Virus record (IMG/VR): IMGVR_UViG_3300009537_000153 | Location: 1 to 25,983 of that record | Direction: 5' to 3' (one strand) | DNA from: a virus | Length of the DNA: 25,983 nt | In this document: positions 1 through 7,780 of the stretch, piece by piece | How positions within the stretch are numbered: position 1 is the first letter of the stretch | Layout of the letters: the number at the start of each line of letters is the position of its first letter | Made by a program: the position numbers and the translations under genes | The notes under the pieces: generated by a model | Told to the model about the DNA's origin: nothing | The model's input: only the letters and a program-made list of their open reading frames with translations | Database searches by the model: none

Positions 1-44
1 TCACCTATTCCTGTATGAAAATCTTTTATTACTATGTCTTGCAT
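1..44 (-). CDS. Partial virion gene, first 14 codons only
   Basis: The ATG at 44-42 overlaps the stop of the upstream gene (TAATG), and the frame stays open to the window edge. The visible residues read MQDIVIKDFHTGIG. In metagenomic tailed phages, the gene after a connector-like protein often begins with a similar I-x-x-F-x-x-G-I pattern and encodes a long tail or hub protein. That comparison is from memory, and too little is present to assign a function. Confidence 0.6.
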   Translation of the reverse strand, partial: MQDIVIKDFHTGIG

Positions 45-958
45 TAGCCGATTGAACGAGGATATAGATTCGGGTTGTTATCTATATCTTCATCCTCCTC
101 TACAGTGACGAGTTGAGAGGGTTCATTCGCAGCCATAAGTTGCGATTCTAAATCATCAGCTAATTGACGAAAGTATTGACTTCTATTTTGGTCTGTTTTT
201 GAGTAGTAAAATTCCACAGCACGATAGACGGGAAGTTCATGAAATCCTTCAGGAAGAGGAGAGAGTTCTCCTATAAGATAAGTTGCTGCTCCGCCCGTAA
301 AACTATGTCCTTCATAGGGTTTTTTGAGACTTATCTGAGTAGTAGTCGGAACTAAGCTAATTTCATAAAAATCACCGTCTCCATCGTTGTTAAAAGTGTT
401 GGATTTTACGATTTGCACGAATCTTCCCACCATTGCTGAACCCCAAGTTGTGCCTGAACCTACTAGTATTGTCGAGCCGTTTGTAGCTTGGTTCACAGTT
501 CCCGTATTGTAGTCTGCTACAGAAAGGTTGATGAAAACTTTGTCGTAATCATAAGTTATCACAGCAGACGCAGATGCTGGTGTAGGCCAGTAATGAATTT
601 GACGATTTATTAAGTAATACCATTCGGGGAAGTCCGAAGTGTAAGCGGTAGCGTTTGAAGTATTCAATGAATCCCAGTGCTTTCGGCTGGGCGACCTTCT
701 AAGTTGTTGCGTATTAGAACCTATATTAAAAGTTACGCCACGAAGTTTTTTGACTCTGTTTGGGAGTTCATATGCTTGCCGATTAGCTACCGCCTGAGCT
801 GTTCCTGTTGTGTGTAATAGGTGGTCTCCTATCTTCGCTACTATTCTTCTTGTTTCAGCGTTAATTAAAGTATCTCCTAGCGTGAGATTGTCTGAGTTGT
901 TAGTTCCTGTGGTCAGGTCTCCGTAGAGATTCCTTTGACCTGTGTATGTTAAAGCCAT
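44..958 (-). CDS. Putative head-tail connector / virion structural protein (304 aa)
   Basis: Unnamed structural protein of the head operon. It begins directly after the stop of the 94-aa gene and its own stop overlaps the next start (TAATG), so translation is probably coupled. Visible features are an N-terminal segment rich in short helices (about 25-60), the aromatic stretch PEWYYLINRQIHYWPTPA (about 110-127), a beta-rich middle (about 130-225) and a C-terminal helical part (VYRAVEFYYSKTDQNRSQYF) ending in an acidic tail. A helical tail after a beta insert, downstream of capsid genes, fits head-tail adaptor proteins of short-tailed phages. The family assignment is inference; the virion role is more secure because of its place in the operon. 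Confidence 0.6.
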   Translation of the reverse strand: MALTYTGQRNLYGDLTTGTNNSDNLTLGDTLINAETRRIVAKIGDHLLHTTGTAQAVANRQAYELPNRVKKLRGVTFNIGSNTQQLRRSPSRKHWDSLNTSNATAYTSDFPEWYYLINRQIHYWPTPASASAVITYDYDKVFINLSVADYNTGTVNQATNGSTILVGSGTTWGSAMVGRFVQIVKSNTFNNDGDGDFYEISLVPTTTQISLKKPYEGHSFTGGAATYLIGELSPLPEGFHELPVYRAVEFYYSKTDQNRSQYFRQLADDLESQLMAANEPSQLVTVEEDEDIDNNPNLYPRSIG

Positions 959-1243
959 TTATTTATTTTTATTTAACGCCTCTTTTATATCTCTGAGCAG
1001 ATATAATTGCTCAGAATTGTTGTCTATTAGTCTGTCTAGCTTCGCTATTACTTCGTGGTGATTGTCGTTTCCTATTTCTTTTAATTTTTGCTCAATTTTG
1101 TTATTTCCGTTTCCGTTCTTTTTTTGTTTCCAGATATAAACTCCTAGAATAATTAACGCAAGAGCAGCTAAACCGATTGCTGAAAAATCAGAAAGGATTT
1201 GTAATAAACTTATTTGGTCTGTAACTGGTATTGTTGTTTCCAT
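959..1243 (-). CDS. Small membrane protein with coiled-coil tail (holin-like or virion-associated, 94 aa)
   Basis: One clear transmembrane segment (about residues 22-38, IGLAALALIILGVYIW) is followed by a KQKK positive patch and a charged helical tail (about 50-94) with heptad-like hydrophobics. The N-out/C-in single-pass layout with a cytoplasmic coiled coil resembles BhlA/XhlA-type phage holin accessories. It is embedded in the structural operon rather than beside the lysozyme at 23 kb, so a virion or membrane-docking role is also possible. No Shine-Dalgarno is visible before the ATG, which sits 1 nt after the propeller gene's stop. Function unproven. Confidence 0.6.
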   Translation of the reverse strand: METTIPVTDQISLLQILSDFSAIGLAALALIILGVYIWKQKKNGNGNNKIEQKLKEIGNDNHHEVIAKLDRLIDNNSEQLYLLRDIKEALNKNK

Positions 1244-1244
1244 A

Positions 1245-1928
1245 TTAGTAAGACATTACTTGTTTTAATTTTGGTGAGTCTGCTATCTCGAAACAATTAC
1301 AATTCATTCCCGTGTCTGTGCCTCCAATTCCACTCCAAGTTGAAAGAATAGTATTAGACCAGCCTAATAAAAGTTTATGAAGATTAGGATTAGAATTTGC
1401 ATCAACTAACGCTGCGTTTCCATCATCTCGCCAAGCTGCTCCTCTCGGAAAAGTTAAAGCGGGGTCAATAGATAAGCTGGAAGTCGCAGAAAAACCAACG
1501 TGTCTATCTGCATCTCCGTTGGTATTATCAGAACTTATAACATTTTGGTCTTTTTCTGTGTGTTGCCACCCTATTCCATTAACATTTGTAAAAGCATAAC
1601 CAGACACTCTTTGTGTAGAGAATCCATTATACATATCAACTGAAGAGGCTGAAGCTCTATCTGTCCGAATCATATCTCCAGAGTTAGTAAAAGAAATGTC
1701 GTTTTGTCCTGAGCCAATAGTAATAGTTTCTTGAATAGTTGAACTAAATCCATTAGCTCTATTTAATACTCCATTAGAACTGTTTCCCCAATAGAGGTCT
1801 CCATTATACCAAGTGACTGCTGTAGCTCCTCCGTAAGAAAAATTATCTCTTTGGGTTGAACTAAAACCTACCATTCTTCTTACAATGGCTCTATCTCCAT
1901 CTGTATAAATATAGTCGTTTACAGCCAT
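1245..1928 (-). CDS. Small repeat protein, probable five-bladed beta-propeller (227 aa)
   Basis: The protein contains five copies of a G-[FW]-S-[ST/A/N] motif at residues 21, 60, 102, 145 and 189, spaced 39, 42, 43 and 44 residues. Each is preceded by a hydrophobic-W/S-x-x-x-G-D strand pattern. The C-terminal piece (about 207-227) looks like the missing outer strand of the first unit, as in propellers closed by a velcro strand. That gives five blades of about 42 residues, close in size to tachylectin-2-type propeller lectins. Its place among decoration and fiber genes suggests a virion-displayed binding module for receptor or glycan. The repeats are seen directly; fold and ligand are inference. 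Its start overlaps the previous stop (TAATG). Confidence 0.7.
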   Translation of the reverse strand: MAVNDYIYTDGDRAIVRRMVGFSSTQRDNFSYGGATAVTWYNGDLYWGNSSNGVLNRANGFSSTIQETITIGSGQNDISFTNSGDMIRTDRASASSVDMYNGFSTQRVSGYAFTNVNGIGWQHTEKDQNVISSDNTNGDADRHVGFSATSSLSIDPALTFPRGAAWRDDGNAALVDANSNPNLHKLLLGWSNTILSTWSGIGGTDTGMNCNCFEIADSPKLKQVMSY

Positions 1929-2374
1929 TAAATTAGTATCCCTTTATCACGCCAAATTTCTTCAGCATTTTTCGCCCATTTAACCCCTGTTTCTGTATCG
2001 TTAGGGTCAAGAGATTTTAATTCTGTTACTGACAAACTCTGACTATTAGATAATTTATCAACAATAGACACCACTTTATCTGGGTCGTTTATTACTTTTT
2101 TCTTAGGAGTAATTCTGTCGCTTTCTGCTTTTGCTTCTACGGCATCAATCGCAAAACATCTATCTGTGTTTTTAATCATTTCGTTATAAGCTGCGTCATC
2201 TACACAAGCAATAACCCACTCAAAATCTCCGTTTGCATCTACTTGGGTATTTCCGTGGTCATAAACTAAAAAATCGTTGTATTTCACATAGCTCCACTCT
2301 GGAGGATAACCTTGGCCATAATTAACCGTTCCTCCTGATTTATTTACATAAACCTTGACTTTAATTAGCTTCAT
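1928..2374 (-). CDS. Hypothetical virion-operon protein (148 aa)
   Basis: Not recognised. The N-terminal half (1-75) is beta-rich and aromatic (VNYGQGYPPEWSYVKYNDF) and reads like a compact beta-sandwich. The C-terminal half is charged and helical, with a basic patch ITPKKKV near residue 90 and a last helix around KWAKNAEEIWRDKG. The ATG overlaps the stop of the 539-aa fiber-like gene as ATGA, so translation is probably coupled. A chaperone or tip protein for the fiber is conceivable from position alone. Confidence 0.55.
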   Translation of the reverse strand: MKLIKVKVYVNKSGGTVNYGQGYPPEWSYVKYNDFLVYDHGNTQVDANGDFEWVIACVDDAAYNEMIKNTDRCFAIDAVEAKAESDRITPKKKVINDPDKVVSIVDKLSNSQSLSVTELKSLDPNDTETGVKWAKNAEEIWRDKGILI

Positions 2375-3990
2375 GAATTAAATTCTAATGTTACGATTAA
2401 ACCTCTTGCCGACCCCGTTGCTCCTGCTTGGTCAACATCAATTCTGATTAAATCATTTTGTAAGACTGCACTTCCTGTGTCACTTATTACATAAGCCGTA
2501 GCTGAAGTATTTGAACTAGATTCTGCTGCGTCAATATTTAAAAGCGTTGAGAGCATTGCAGTTCCTGCTACTGCGGTTCCTGAAGTTCCTGTATTTACTA
2601 CATCCACCACAGTTCCAGCACCAGCAGTATTTGTCATTACATGTCTTGCGTGAGCACCTACTAAGTGAAGTCCTGCTAATCTACTATCTGCATGAATAAA
2701 GAATTGTCCATCTCCAGTTCTTACATAAGAATTGTAAGCAGATACTATTGCTTGAACTGAAGCTGTTGCTGCACCACCGCCACCTGTTGCGGCTTGCCAT
2801 GTTGGAAGTGCTCCTGCCCCATTTGAAGTAAGAACTTGAGCTGAGTTACCTAATCCAGCTATCTGCTGTAATGGCTGTCCTGTTGCAGTTCCTCCCGCTA
2901 CTATTGCGTAAGCAGTGAAGTCTGATGTCCCAGTTCCTCCATCTGCTACTGTTATATCTGTAATTCCTGTAACTGAACCTCCTGTTATTGAAACATTATT
3001 AGATGCTTGTGTTGCTATAGTTCCTAGAGATAAATCTGCTCTTGCGTCTACTGCTGATTTCTGAACCCAGTCTGTTCCGTCTGAAACTATAAAAGCTGAA
3101 GCTGCGTGAGTTAGTGCGGCTATGTCATCTAAATCGTTATCCCACGCCTGAACATTAGTTCCTACGATAAGTCCTAAATCACCTCGTGTTTCTGCGGCAC
3201 TTCGTGAAATTAAGTTAGTTCCATCATCTCCTATAAACGCTGAAGCTGATGGTGAGATATTAGCTATATCTGTAAGCTGTGCGTCAAACGCTTGAACATC
3301 AGTTCCTATTACAAGTCCTAAATTAGTTCTTGCATCTCCTGCGTTTGCTGCTCCTGTTCCTCCATATCCTACTGCTACTGCTGTTCCTTGCCAGACCGCT
3401 CCTCCCGCTATTACACCTGTGTCGCCTATTGTTACTACGCTATCTTGAAGCGTATCTCCTGCTGTTCCGTTCCATCTTGCTGGTGCATTGTCAGTAGAAG
3501 ATACTGGACCTGAGATGCCTCCTGCTGCTCCTCCTAAATCATCAGAAACGCTTGGATAAGAAATATAGCAAGTTGCTTTATTGCTTGAATCGGCTGTTAC
3601 TGAATAAGCGTTTATAACTAAATCTCCTGATACACTAAGGTCGTCAACACGACCTGCTGTTCCGTCAATATATAAACTTCTATCAGCAGAGATAGTATCT
3701 GAGTTTCCTAAAAATGTGCCTTTGATACCGAACCAGCCATATTCTCCTAGAACTACTGCTGTTGCGGCAATAGCTACTGCTCCGATTTCATTAGCTTGTA
3801 ATCTTTCTATTGAAAAGTTTGGTCCTATCACCACCCAGTCATTAGCCACAACACTTGCGGTTCCTTGTAAATAAATATACTCGTTGCTGTTGCTGTCTAT
3901 AGCACGAGTTCCCAGCTCTACTTGAGCTGAAGTATCGACTGTTAAAATATCCGATGGATATAATTGTTTAAATCCTGATAGTTGTGGCAT
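2371..3990 (-). CDS. Fiber-like virion protein with capsid-decoration-type N-terminus (539 aa)
   Basis: Three regions are visible. Residues 1-147 align throughout with the separate 156-aa protein at 5625-6095, sharing LG.RA..SN.NE..YL.GTASVVA..WV, YGWF and AG.VDD. Residues about 150-405 are a low-complexity Gly/Ala/Thr shaft. It contains two tandem repeats of about 50 residues (219-267 and 268-318; R..LGL..GT.VQA.D..L.DIA) of the kind common in trimeric tail and head fibers. Residues about 410-539 form a beta-rich tip ending RGLIVTLEFNS. The N-terminal domain probably docks on the capsid or connector and the rest projects outward, so a head fiber is at least as likely as a tail fiber. Few charged shaft residues fit a secreted-like fibrous protein. 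Confidence 0.7.
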   Translation of the reverse strand: MPQLSGFKQLYPSDILTVDTSAQVELGTRAIDSNSNEYIYLQGTASVVANDWVVIGPNFSIERLQANEIGAVAIAATAVVLGEYGWFGIKGTFLGNSDTISADRSLYIDGTAGRVDDLSVSGDLVINAYSVTADSSNKATCYISYPSVSDDLGGAAGGISGPVSSTDNAPARWNGTAGDTLQDSVVTIGDTGVIAGGAVWQGTAVAVGYGGTGAANAGDARTNLGLVIGTDVQAFDAQLTDIANISPSASAFIGDDGTNLISRSAAETRGDLGLIVGTNVQAWDNDLDDIAALTHAASAFIVSDGTDWVQKSAVDARADLSLGTIATQASNNVSITGGSVTGITDITVADGGTGTSDFTAYAIVAGGTATGQPLQQIAGLGNSAQVLTSNGAGALPTWQAATGGGGAATASVQAIVSAYNSYVRTGDGQFFIHADSRLAGLHLVGAHARHVMTNTAGAGTVVDVVNTGTSGTAVAGTAMLSTLLNIDAAESSSNTSATAYVISDTGSAVLQNDLIRIDVDQAGATGSARGLIVTLEFNS

Positions 3991-3991
3991 T

Positions 3992-4558
3992 TTATTTTAA
4001 TTTTGCTCTTTCTTTTTCGAGCCAGTCTCTTAGTTTTTGCTCGTTTTGTTTGAAAAATTCCCTTTGTCCTTTCATATGTTTCTCAAATTTAATTAAGCGT
4101 TTTTGTAAATTCTTTTCTCTTTGAGCAACATCTTTTTCGGTTGAACTAATTTTCTCATATACAGCATCAGCGATTGACTTTAATTCTTTCGCGTCTTTCT
4201 CTCTTACTCTTACATCGCTTTCTTTTGTAATGAGAATAGTCTCTCTTTTTTTAAGAGAACTAGATAGTTTCTTTAGCTCTTCTTCTTTCTTATAGAGAGG
4301 TTCGAGAGCTGTGTCCCGTTCTTCTATAAGTTTCAAGATAGATTTTTGAAGACCATCTTTGTCTTGTTCTAGACTAGAACGCCATTCTATATACTCAGCA
4401 AGAATACTTTTCTTGTCGTTCTCTATCTTGGTCTTTGTTTTATTGAAAGACTTGATAAGAGCTGAAACTTCCTGTGAGAGTTCTGCTGCTTGTATTTGAG
4501 CTAAACTACGCTCTTTTTTGAAAGCGACTTCTCTCTCTTGTGGCTTTAGTAGCCTCAT
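3992..4558 (-). CDS. Long coiled-coil protein of the head operon (188 aa)
   Basis: Nearly the whole chain (about 5-188) is charged Lys/Glu-rich helix with heptad spacing of leucine and isoleucine. There are no cysteines, no membrane segment and no catalytic motif. It ends only 1 nt before the fiber-like gene starts and may serve as a scaffold or assembly chaperone for it, but this is positional inference. The major scaffold candidate is the separate acidic protein at 7781-8650. No family recognised. Confidence 0.6.
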   Translation of the reverse strand: MRLLKPQEREVAFKKERSLAQIQAAELSQEVSALIKSFNKTKTKIENDKKSILAEYIEWRSSLEQDKDGLQKSILKLIEERDTALEPLYKKEEELKKLSSSLKKRETILITKESDVRVREKDAKELKSIADAVYEKISSTEKDVAQREKNLQKRLIKFEKHMKGQREFFKQNEQKLRDWLEKERAKLK

Positions 4559-4571
4559 AATGTATCAAGAA

Positions 4572-4901
4572 TTAGATGTAATAACCAGCTATATTGACAA
4601 AACAAGTTCCTACTCCGTCATAGTGTCTGACATTCAAACTTACTGCACTTCCTGAATTTAATGCTATAGGCACTTTTAATGCGTGATTATAAGCACGATT
4701 TACAGTATTTTGCCATAACTTATCTTCAAAATTAGAGTAAAGTTCAATGTAAGACGTTCCCGATGACTGGTCAGTTCCTCCTGCTATGTCTGTCACAAAA
4801 TAACGTCTACCTGTTGTAGCGGCTAGTGTGACTGTAGCAGAACCGCTTCCAGCGTTGCTGGAGGCTCTGAATCTTGTTCCTCTTTGTTGTATTTGGTCCA
4901 T
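4572..4901 (-). CDS. Small beta-sandwich virion protein (109 aa)
   Basis: Not recognised by name. The protein is almost entirely alternating beta pattern (SATVTLAATTGRRYFVTDI, SAVSLNVRHY, CFVNIAGYY) without charged helices, which fits a small jelly-roll or Ig-like decoration or accessory protein. The start follows a leader containing the AAAAGTCG variant of the recurring upstream motif. Its position between capsid accessory and fiber genes supports a virion role. Confidence 0.6.
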   Translation of the reverse strand: MDQIQQRGTRFRASSNAGSGSATVTLAATTGRRYFVTDIAGGTDQSSGTSYIELYSNFEDKLWQNTVNRAYNHALKVPIALNSGSAVSLNVRHYDGVGTCFVNIAGYYI

Positions 4902-4929
4902 AGTAAAATGTTGGGACTAATTCGACTTT

Positions 4930-5484
4930 TTATTCTTCTTCAAACTCGCCTTCTTCCATTTGTTTAATTGCTTTTTCGTTAGCTTTAACATGAATTCCTG
5001 GGAACCGCTCTCTTAGTTCTGCTGCTTTTTTGTCTCTTGCGAGAACTACTTCCCGCTTTTGAACTTCTCTAGGATTAGCAACCTCTAAGTCTTCGTTTCC
5101 AGGGATTATCTCTACGCATCTGTCTATCATTGTCTGCTTGGATAGTTTGCTTATTTCTGCAGAATTCTGCACTTTGTTCTCTAAATTTCTTCTATCCATT
5201 GCCTGAAATTCAGGTTTAACTCTAAGTTCTTCTAATTTGTTGTTAAAAGCTCTCTGGTATTCCCTGTCAGCTAGATGTTTAGCAAATGTCTCTGCTAGAT
5301 AGAATGGGAGATAATAAGATTTTCCTGCCTTTAAGGTGTATGACTTTTTCTTAGCTATCCACCTTTTGCCCTCACCATCCATACTTCCTAAATCGTATGT
5401 GTGAGTGAAATCTTTATCTGACCAGTTTGTGAAGATTACTTCTTCATCTCTTGATACAATTCTTTTTTCTTTTGTAATGTTCAT
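4930..5484 (-). CDS. Conserved-looking phage protein of the head operon (184 aa)
   Basis: The N-terminal beta domain (1-75) contains EEVIFTNWSDKDFTHTYD followed by AGKSYYLPFYLAETFAKHL, a pattern I associate with hypothetical proteins encoded near capsid genes in metagenomic phages. The C-terminal half is long charged helix ending in an acidic tail (EEGEFEEE). The function is unknown; a capsid vertex or assembly role is possible. Its leader holds two tandem hairpins at 5496-5558, one ending 11 nt before the ATG, so its translation may be regulated by that RNA element. Confidence 0.6.
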   Translation of the reverse strand: MNITKEKRIVSRDEEVIFTNWSDKDFTHTYDLGSMDGEGKRWIAKKKSYTLKAGKSYYLPFYLAETFAKHLADREYQRAFNNKLEELRVKPEFQAMDRRNLENKVQNSAEISKLSKQTMIDRCVEIIPGNEDLEVANPREVQKREVVLARDKKAAELRERFPGIHVKANEKAIKQMEEGEFEEE

Positions 5485-5624
5485 TGTTTTATGAGTTAGT
5501 GACGCTCATCTTTAGCACTAATTAATTTCGAATGAGTGACTTTCGACTTTAGCACTCAATCCCCGTAGGGAAGGAGTTTTTTAAGGAGAAAAACTCTCAA
5601 GAAAAACCAATCTATTAAGGAAGA
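5485..5624 (-). ncRNA. Structured intergenic leader with four hairpins
   Basis: There is no gene in these 140 nt. Four inverted repeats follow one another. 5496-5521 has TTAGTG paired with CACTAA and a 14-nt loop. 5533-5558 has TGAGTG paired with CACTCA and a 14-nt loop. 5561-5570 is CCC/GGG with a 4-nt loop. 5574-5596 has an 8-bp stem GAGTTTTT/AAAAACTC with a 7-nt loop. The first two share the minus-strand loop start CTAAAG and loop length but differ by a compensated base pair. This looks like a 5' leader of the 184-aa gene with protein- or ribosome-responsive RNA structures. No U-run follows any stem, so none is a typical terminator. Confidence 0.5.
5496..5558 (-). repeat. Tandem GTG-CTAAAG hairpins, copies 1 and 2
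   Basis: Minus-strand copies read TTAGTG, then a loop beginning CTAAAG and ending CGT, then CACTAA; and TGAGTG, then a loop CTAAAG...AGT, then CACTCA. Both stems are 6 bp and both loops 14 nt. A third copy occurs at 8666-8690 before the scaffold gene. Stem covariation (T-A against G-C) with a conserved loop end argues for RNA or protein-operator function rather than chance. Confidence 0.55.
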
Positions 5625-6095
5625 TTAGTCCTGTGCAGCGTTATAAGTCTGCGGATAGTTCAGCCATACTGTTACAGCACTTCCTGAACTTGCAGCTTTT
5701 GAAAACGCTCCTTCAATCAATTCACCTGCGGCATCAGCATCGTCAACCATACCTGCGGCAGCGTGTAGATACAAAGCCGCATCGGCAGCGACAGCTTGAG
5801 TGACTTGAGCTTGAGTGTTAACACCTCTCACCTGAAACCAACCATAAGTATTAGCAGTGTGAGCTGTGCCAGCAACTGCGTGTGGACCGACATCGTTAGT
5901 TGTAGAGCGTGAAGTTGCATAATTCTCATCAAAAGCTACCCAACTTCCTGCTACAACAGACGCTGTTCCTCTCAGATAAACCCATTCATTGCCGTTTGAT
6001 TGCACAGCACGAGCTCCTAATGGAACTAGCTGTGAAGCATCTTGCTGAACGGTGTCACCATGAAATACCTGTAAATGTCCGTTTAAATTCGCCAT
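5625..6095 (-). CDS. Capsid decoration-like protein, paralog of the fiber base domain (156 aa)
   Basis: A compact Ala/Gly/Val-rich beta protein two genes downstream of the major capsid protein, where decoration proteins usually lie. It is colinear with residues 1-147 of the 539-aa protein (shared GTASVVA, YGWF, LY...AG.VDD and terminal YP). The two therefore descend from a duplication, or one was built from the other. The family resembles short DUF2190-like or head-decoration proteins, but no diagnostic motif is available. The start is 22 nt after the upstream stop, and the leader carries AAAGGTCG 16 nt before the ATG. Confidence 0.65.
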   Translation of the reverse strand: MANLNGHLQVFHGDTVQQDASQLVPLGARAVQSNGNEWVYLRGTASVVAGSWVAFDENYATSRSTTNDVGPHAVAGTAHTANTYGWFQVRGVNTQAQVTQAVAADAALYLHAAAGMVDDADAAGELIEGAFSKAASSGSAVTVWLNYPQTYNAAQD

Positions 6096-6117
6096 AGTTT
6101 TGTGTAGTTAACGACCT

Positions 6118-6681
6118 TTATAAGACTATGAAGTCTACGTCTAATGCTCCATTTACTATTGCAGCTCCCTGACCTCTTATTTCAATAGTTGCACTTCCCG
6201 CTCCTGGGGTTGCTCTATGAATAAAAGCAGAACCAGCTGTTGCAGCATTAGAACTAATACCAGCAAAGAAAAATCTACTAGGGGCAATCAGCGTATTCGT
6301 TAAGTCAATAAATACTGCTGAACCCGCAGCAATTCCTAATAGCGGAACTGTGATTCTTCCTCTCTGGGCTGAGATAGTTGCTGAAAGCACGCCACCTGCA
6401 GCTTGAGCTGGACTAGCTGTTCCTTGAGCTCCTACAAGAACAGAAGCTGTTCCTGCGGGACTAAGCTGAAGAGCGACATTAGTGTCGTCTCCTGCGGCTG
6501 TAAAAGCTGGAGCATTTCCTGTTGCGGCATTAGCAATCTGAACATAGTTGACTGCTGAAGCAACAGTATCGAGTTCTAATAGTTCATTACCATTAGCATC
6601 TCTGATATCCGCTAAATCAACGTTGACATCTAGGTTAGAGCCATATTTCACTGCTGGATTGTAATCACTTAGATTTGGCAT
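6118..6681 (-). CDS. Capsid-adjacent fiber/decoration protein (187 aa)
   Basis: Lies directly downstream of the capsid gene. Residues about 30-85 carry a pattern frequent in phage fiber and head-fiber proteins: NELLELDTVASAVNYVQI, then NAATGNAPAFTAAGDDTNV, then LQLSPAGTASVLV. Residues about 95-187 are beta-rich and end in FIVL, like a small trimeric head domain. Charge is low throughout. It probably decorates the capsid or forms a short fiber; the precise role is unknown. The leader contains the direct repeat TTAGTCGTTAGTCG on the plus strand just before the ATG, and no clear Shine-Dalgarno. Confidence 0.65.
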   Translation of the reverse strand: MPNLSDYNPAVKYGSNLDVNVDLADIRDANGNELLELDTVASAVNYVQIANAATGNAPAFTAAGDDTNVALQLSPAGTASVLVGAQGTASPAQAAGGVLSATISAQRGRITVPLLGIAAGSAVFIDLTNTLIAPSRFFFAGISSNAATAGSAFIHRATPGAGSATIEIRGQGAAIVNGALDVDFIVL

Positions 6682-6728
6682 TTTAGTCGTTAGTCGTTTG
6701 TTTGTTTAGACCTTTAAATTACTGAGTA

Positions 6729-7754
6729 TTAAACTCCAGTAATACCTGTGAGACGACCGTGTCTCTTAGGATTATTCGTTACCAAGTCACCTCCAAGATA
6801 GATGTGACCGACAACTGCGGCTTGGTTAGATGGTTTCAGCCATCCGCTCCATGAGAAACCGAGACCCAATACGGAGCTGTAATCATTGCCTCTGATATCT
6901 ACGCTCTTAAACTTGACTGGTTCAGTCATAGCAAGCGGCAATGCGTAGAAGTCAACGAAGTCTTCGTTGACGAAATAAAGAGTTTGTGCGGCTGCCTTCT
7001 CATCAGCAAGGATTGGAAATCCTTTGAAGAAAAGACCGACAAAACCCGTTCCCCCTACCAAACCCCTCTTCATCATAGGAACATCTTTTGCAATACGTTC
7101 CTGTGGGTTTAAGAGCTGTTCGTAGAAGTCTGCTACTGCTTCAGGACAAAGTCCCAAAGACGGCTTTTGAGAGCCTGATGCCACATTTGAATAATGTGAC
7201 TGCATAAGAGCGAGAGTTAATGTCCCACCCGATGCGGTCAATACAGAAGCTAGAGTTCCGTAAGTTGACCTCGATTGACCTCCGATATTTGCAACACTTG
7301 TTCCATCATCAATGATGGCAGCGAGACCTAAGAAATCTTTTGAAGAATTTCCTGTGCCGTCTGCATATAACAAAGTTCCAATATCATCAGCCATATCTTG
7401 TGCTGCTCCTGCAATCTCAATCCCTGCGAGGTCAAGAACCTGAGCATCACCTTTGTTCGCTGAAAGCTCGTCTAGTGGAAGAGCAACAGAAATCTGATAG
7501 AACGCAGGACTATAAGTTAATAGAATCCTGTTGTTCGTAGCATTAGTCGGAAGAGAATCGAAACCAGAAAACGAAGTTCCAGTTGCGTTCTTAGATATCT
7601 TGATAGGGAATCTCATTCTCTCACCTGACCATTTCTTTGCACGCCCAATTTGACGAGTAGCGAACACATTTGAATTTAAAACAGAGTCAACCAAGAACGG
7701 CAAGAATTTATCTTGCGTAGTAGATGTAACTCTATTTCCTAGTGCTATCGCCAT
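6729..7754 (-). CDS. Major capsid protein, HK97-fold type (341 aa)
   Basis: Forms the icosahedral shell. The evidence is the length (341 aa is usual for a capsid protein without a delta domain), the position directly after the scaffold and portal genes, and the sequence. The N-terminal arm has RQIGRAKKWSGERMRFPIKIS, typical of phage capsid proteins. Next come a central helix-rich part (DELSANKGDAQVLDLAG), a loop with TYGTLASVL, and a C-terminal beta region with GFPILAD and MTEPVKFKSVDIRGNDYSS. No separate protease gene is seen next to it, so processing is not implied. The upstream leader is TA-rich with AAAGGTTA about 20 nt before the ATG and no evident Shine-Dalgarno. Confidence 0.85.
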   Translation of the reverse strand: MAIALGNRVTSTTQDKFLPFLVDSVLNSNVFATRQIGRAKKWSGERMRFPIKISKNATGTSFSGFDSLPTNATNNRILLTYSPAFYQISVALPLDELSANKGDAQVLDLAGIEIAGAAQDMADDIGTLLYADGTGNSSKDFLGLAAIIDDGTSVANIGGQSRSTYGTLASVLTASGGTLTLALMQSHYSNVASGSQKPSLGLCPEAVADFYEQLLNPQERIAKDVPMMKRGLVGGTGFVGLFFKGFPILADEKAAAQTLYFVNEDFVDFYALPLAMTEPVKFKSVDIRGNDYSSVLGLGFSWSGWLKPSNQAAVVGHIYLGGDLVTNNPKRHGRLTGITGV

Positions 7755-7780
7755 ATTTTTTAATTTATTTGATTTAACCT

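Noticed and set aside
3000-3500. Repetitive DNA that might be a CRISPR or satellite array
   Set aside because: The repetition is Gly/Ala/Thr-rich fiber coding sequence with about 50-residue protein repeats; no spaced identical palindromic repeats exist.
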